Shown: positions 5,178-5,675 of the stretch, piece after piece
How the letters are laid out: each line of letters opens with the position of its first letter
Position numbering within the stretch: position 1 is the stretch's first letter
DNA from: an uncultured Ruminococcus sp.
Lineage (GTDB): Bacteria; Bacillota; Clostridia; Oscillospirales; Acutalibacteraceae
DNA: 5,675 nt
Direction of reading: 5' to 3'
Assembly: GCA_902803035.1 (NCBI GenBank)
Contig: CADCON010000158.1
Location: 1-5,675, forward strand
The notes under the pieces: generated by a model
What the model saw: the letters and a program-made list of their open reading frames with translations, nothing else
The model's database searches: none
Told to the model about the DNA's origin: nothing
Program-made: the position numbers and the translations under genes

Positions 5178-5195
5178 AAAGGACGATCTCATTTG
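5178..5195 (+). promoter_or_regulatory. Ribosome binding site fixing a TTG start
   Basis: AAAGGA (5178-5183) lies 9 bases before TTG at 5193-5195. No ATG or GTG in frame occurs nearby, and the downstream codons give KKILVAEDE, the typical start of a receiver domain. The site and the family alignment together fix the TTG start. Confidence 0.8.
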
Positions 5196-5675
5196 AAAAA
5201 AATTCTTGTAGCAGAAGACGAGGACGCCATCAGAGAATTTGTCGTCATCAATCTCAGACGCTCCGGCTATGACGTGTATGATGTGGACAACGGTGCCGCC
5301 GCTGTCGAGGCGTATGACAAGGCGGACGGCGATTTTGACATCGCCCTTCTTGACGTCATGATGCCCGGTATGGACGGCATTGCCGTCTGCCGCGAGCTTC
5401 GCAGGCGCAACAGCAATCTCGGCATTATCATGCTCACCGCCAAGTCGCAGGAAATGGACAAGGTCAACGGCCTGATGAACGGCGCGGACGATTACATCAC
5501 CAAGCCCTTCAGCCCCAGCGAGCTGATGGCAAGAGTTGACGCCCTTCACCGCCGCGTCAGCCTGAGCGGCAAAAATGACAGCTCCTTCCGCGAGGAACTC
5601 CGCTCCGGCAGCTTCGTCCTCAATCTCCGCAACCGCACCCTCAGCAAGAACGGCGAATTGGTCGAGCTGACGCAG
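5193..5675 (+). CDS. OmpR/PhoB-family response regulator (3' end outside the window)
   Basis: This is a two-component transcription factor; 161 residues are visible and the frame is open to the window end. The receiver domain (about 1-122) has the acidic pair Asp9-Glu10, phosphoacceptor Asp54 in ALLDVMMPGMDG (51-62), switch Thr82 and the conserved Lys104 in KPF. From about residue 138, GSFVLNLRNRTLSKNGELVELTQ-type sequence is the N-terminal sheet of a winged-helix DNA-binding domain. The recognition helix is missing, as some 65-70 residues lie beyond the edge. It starts with TTG, which lowers initiation and may keep regulator levels modest. The gap of 58 bases after the lipoprotein has no terminator and no convincing promoter, so the two are likely one operon. 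A sensor histidine kinase is expected downstream. The regulon cannot be inferred. Confidence 0.93.
   Translation, partial: MKKILVAEDEDAIREFVVINLRRSGYDVYDVDNGAAAVEAYDKADGDFDIALLDVMMPGMDGIAVCRELRRRNSNLGIIMLTAKSQEMDKVNGLMNGADDYITKPFSPSELMARVDALHRRVSLSGKNDSSFREELRSGSFVLNLRNRTLSKNGELVELTQ

Noticed and set aside
5135..5192. Separate promoter or terminator between the lipoprotein and the regulator
   Set aside because: TTGCAG (5145-5150) has no -10 at proper spacing (CATTAT would be 14 bases away), and no stable hairpin with a U-tract is present.

Overview
The window looks like chromosomal DNA of an anaerobic, GC-rich Bacillota, most likely Clostridia. The reasons are strong AGGAGG-type ribosome binding sites, near-consensus sigma-A promoters (two with an extended TGnTATAAT -10), a two-gene SUF-type Fe-S operon, C/G-ending codons inside genes and AT-rich intergenic DNA. 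No rRNA, tRNA, CRISPR array, transposase or phage gene is visible. I cannot name a genus.

Left part (1-1830, minus strand): a two-gene operon sufC-sufB. It encodes an ABC ATPase and one short SufB/SufD-core scaffold that combines residues normally split between SufB and SufD. A promoter at 1801-1830 drives it leftward. It ends in heptanucleotide repeats and a hairpin cut by the window edge, so sufC and sufB appear to be the whole operon. This fits the minimal two-component SUF-like system (SMS) of anaerobes.

Middle (1715-2129): a 415-base divergent intergenic region dense in small structures. It holds a leader hairpin for sufC, the sufC promoter with a dyad over its -35, a small hairpin, a GC palindrome followed by an AT-rich tandem repeat, the permease promoter and another hairpin at the start of the permease transcript. 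The palindrome-plus-tandem-repeat arrangement also occurs at 1-54 with identical palindrome arms. The copy at 1920-1997 lies outside both predicted transcripts, so it is unlikely to be a terminator and may be a small dispersed element.

Right part (2130-5675, plus strand): an AzgA-like NCS2 permease, probably for purines, with several unusual positions in its substrate-site helices; a strong intrinsic terminator; a new promoter; a secreted lipoprotein with four Ca-binding-type VCBS/FG-GAP motifs; and, 58 bases further on, the start of an OmpR/PhoB-family response regulator with a TTG start codon, truncated by the window end. The lipoprotein and regulator are probably co-transcribed, possibly with a sensor kinase beyond the edge.

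The gene content is mostly recognisable. The least explained parts are the repeated palindrome/tandem-repeat modules, the dyads on two -35 boxes, the altered permease motifs and the lipoprotein-regulator pairing.
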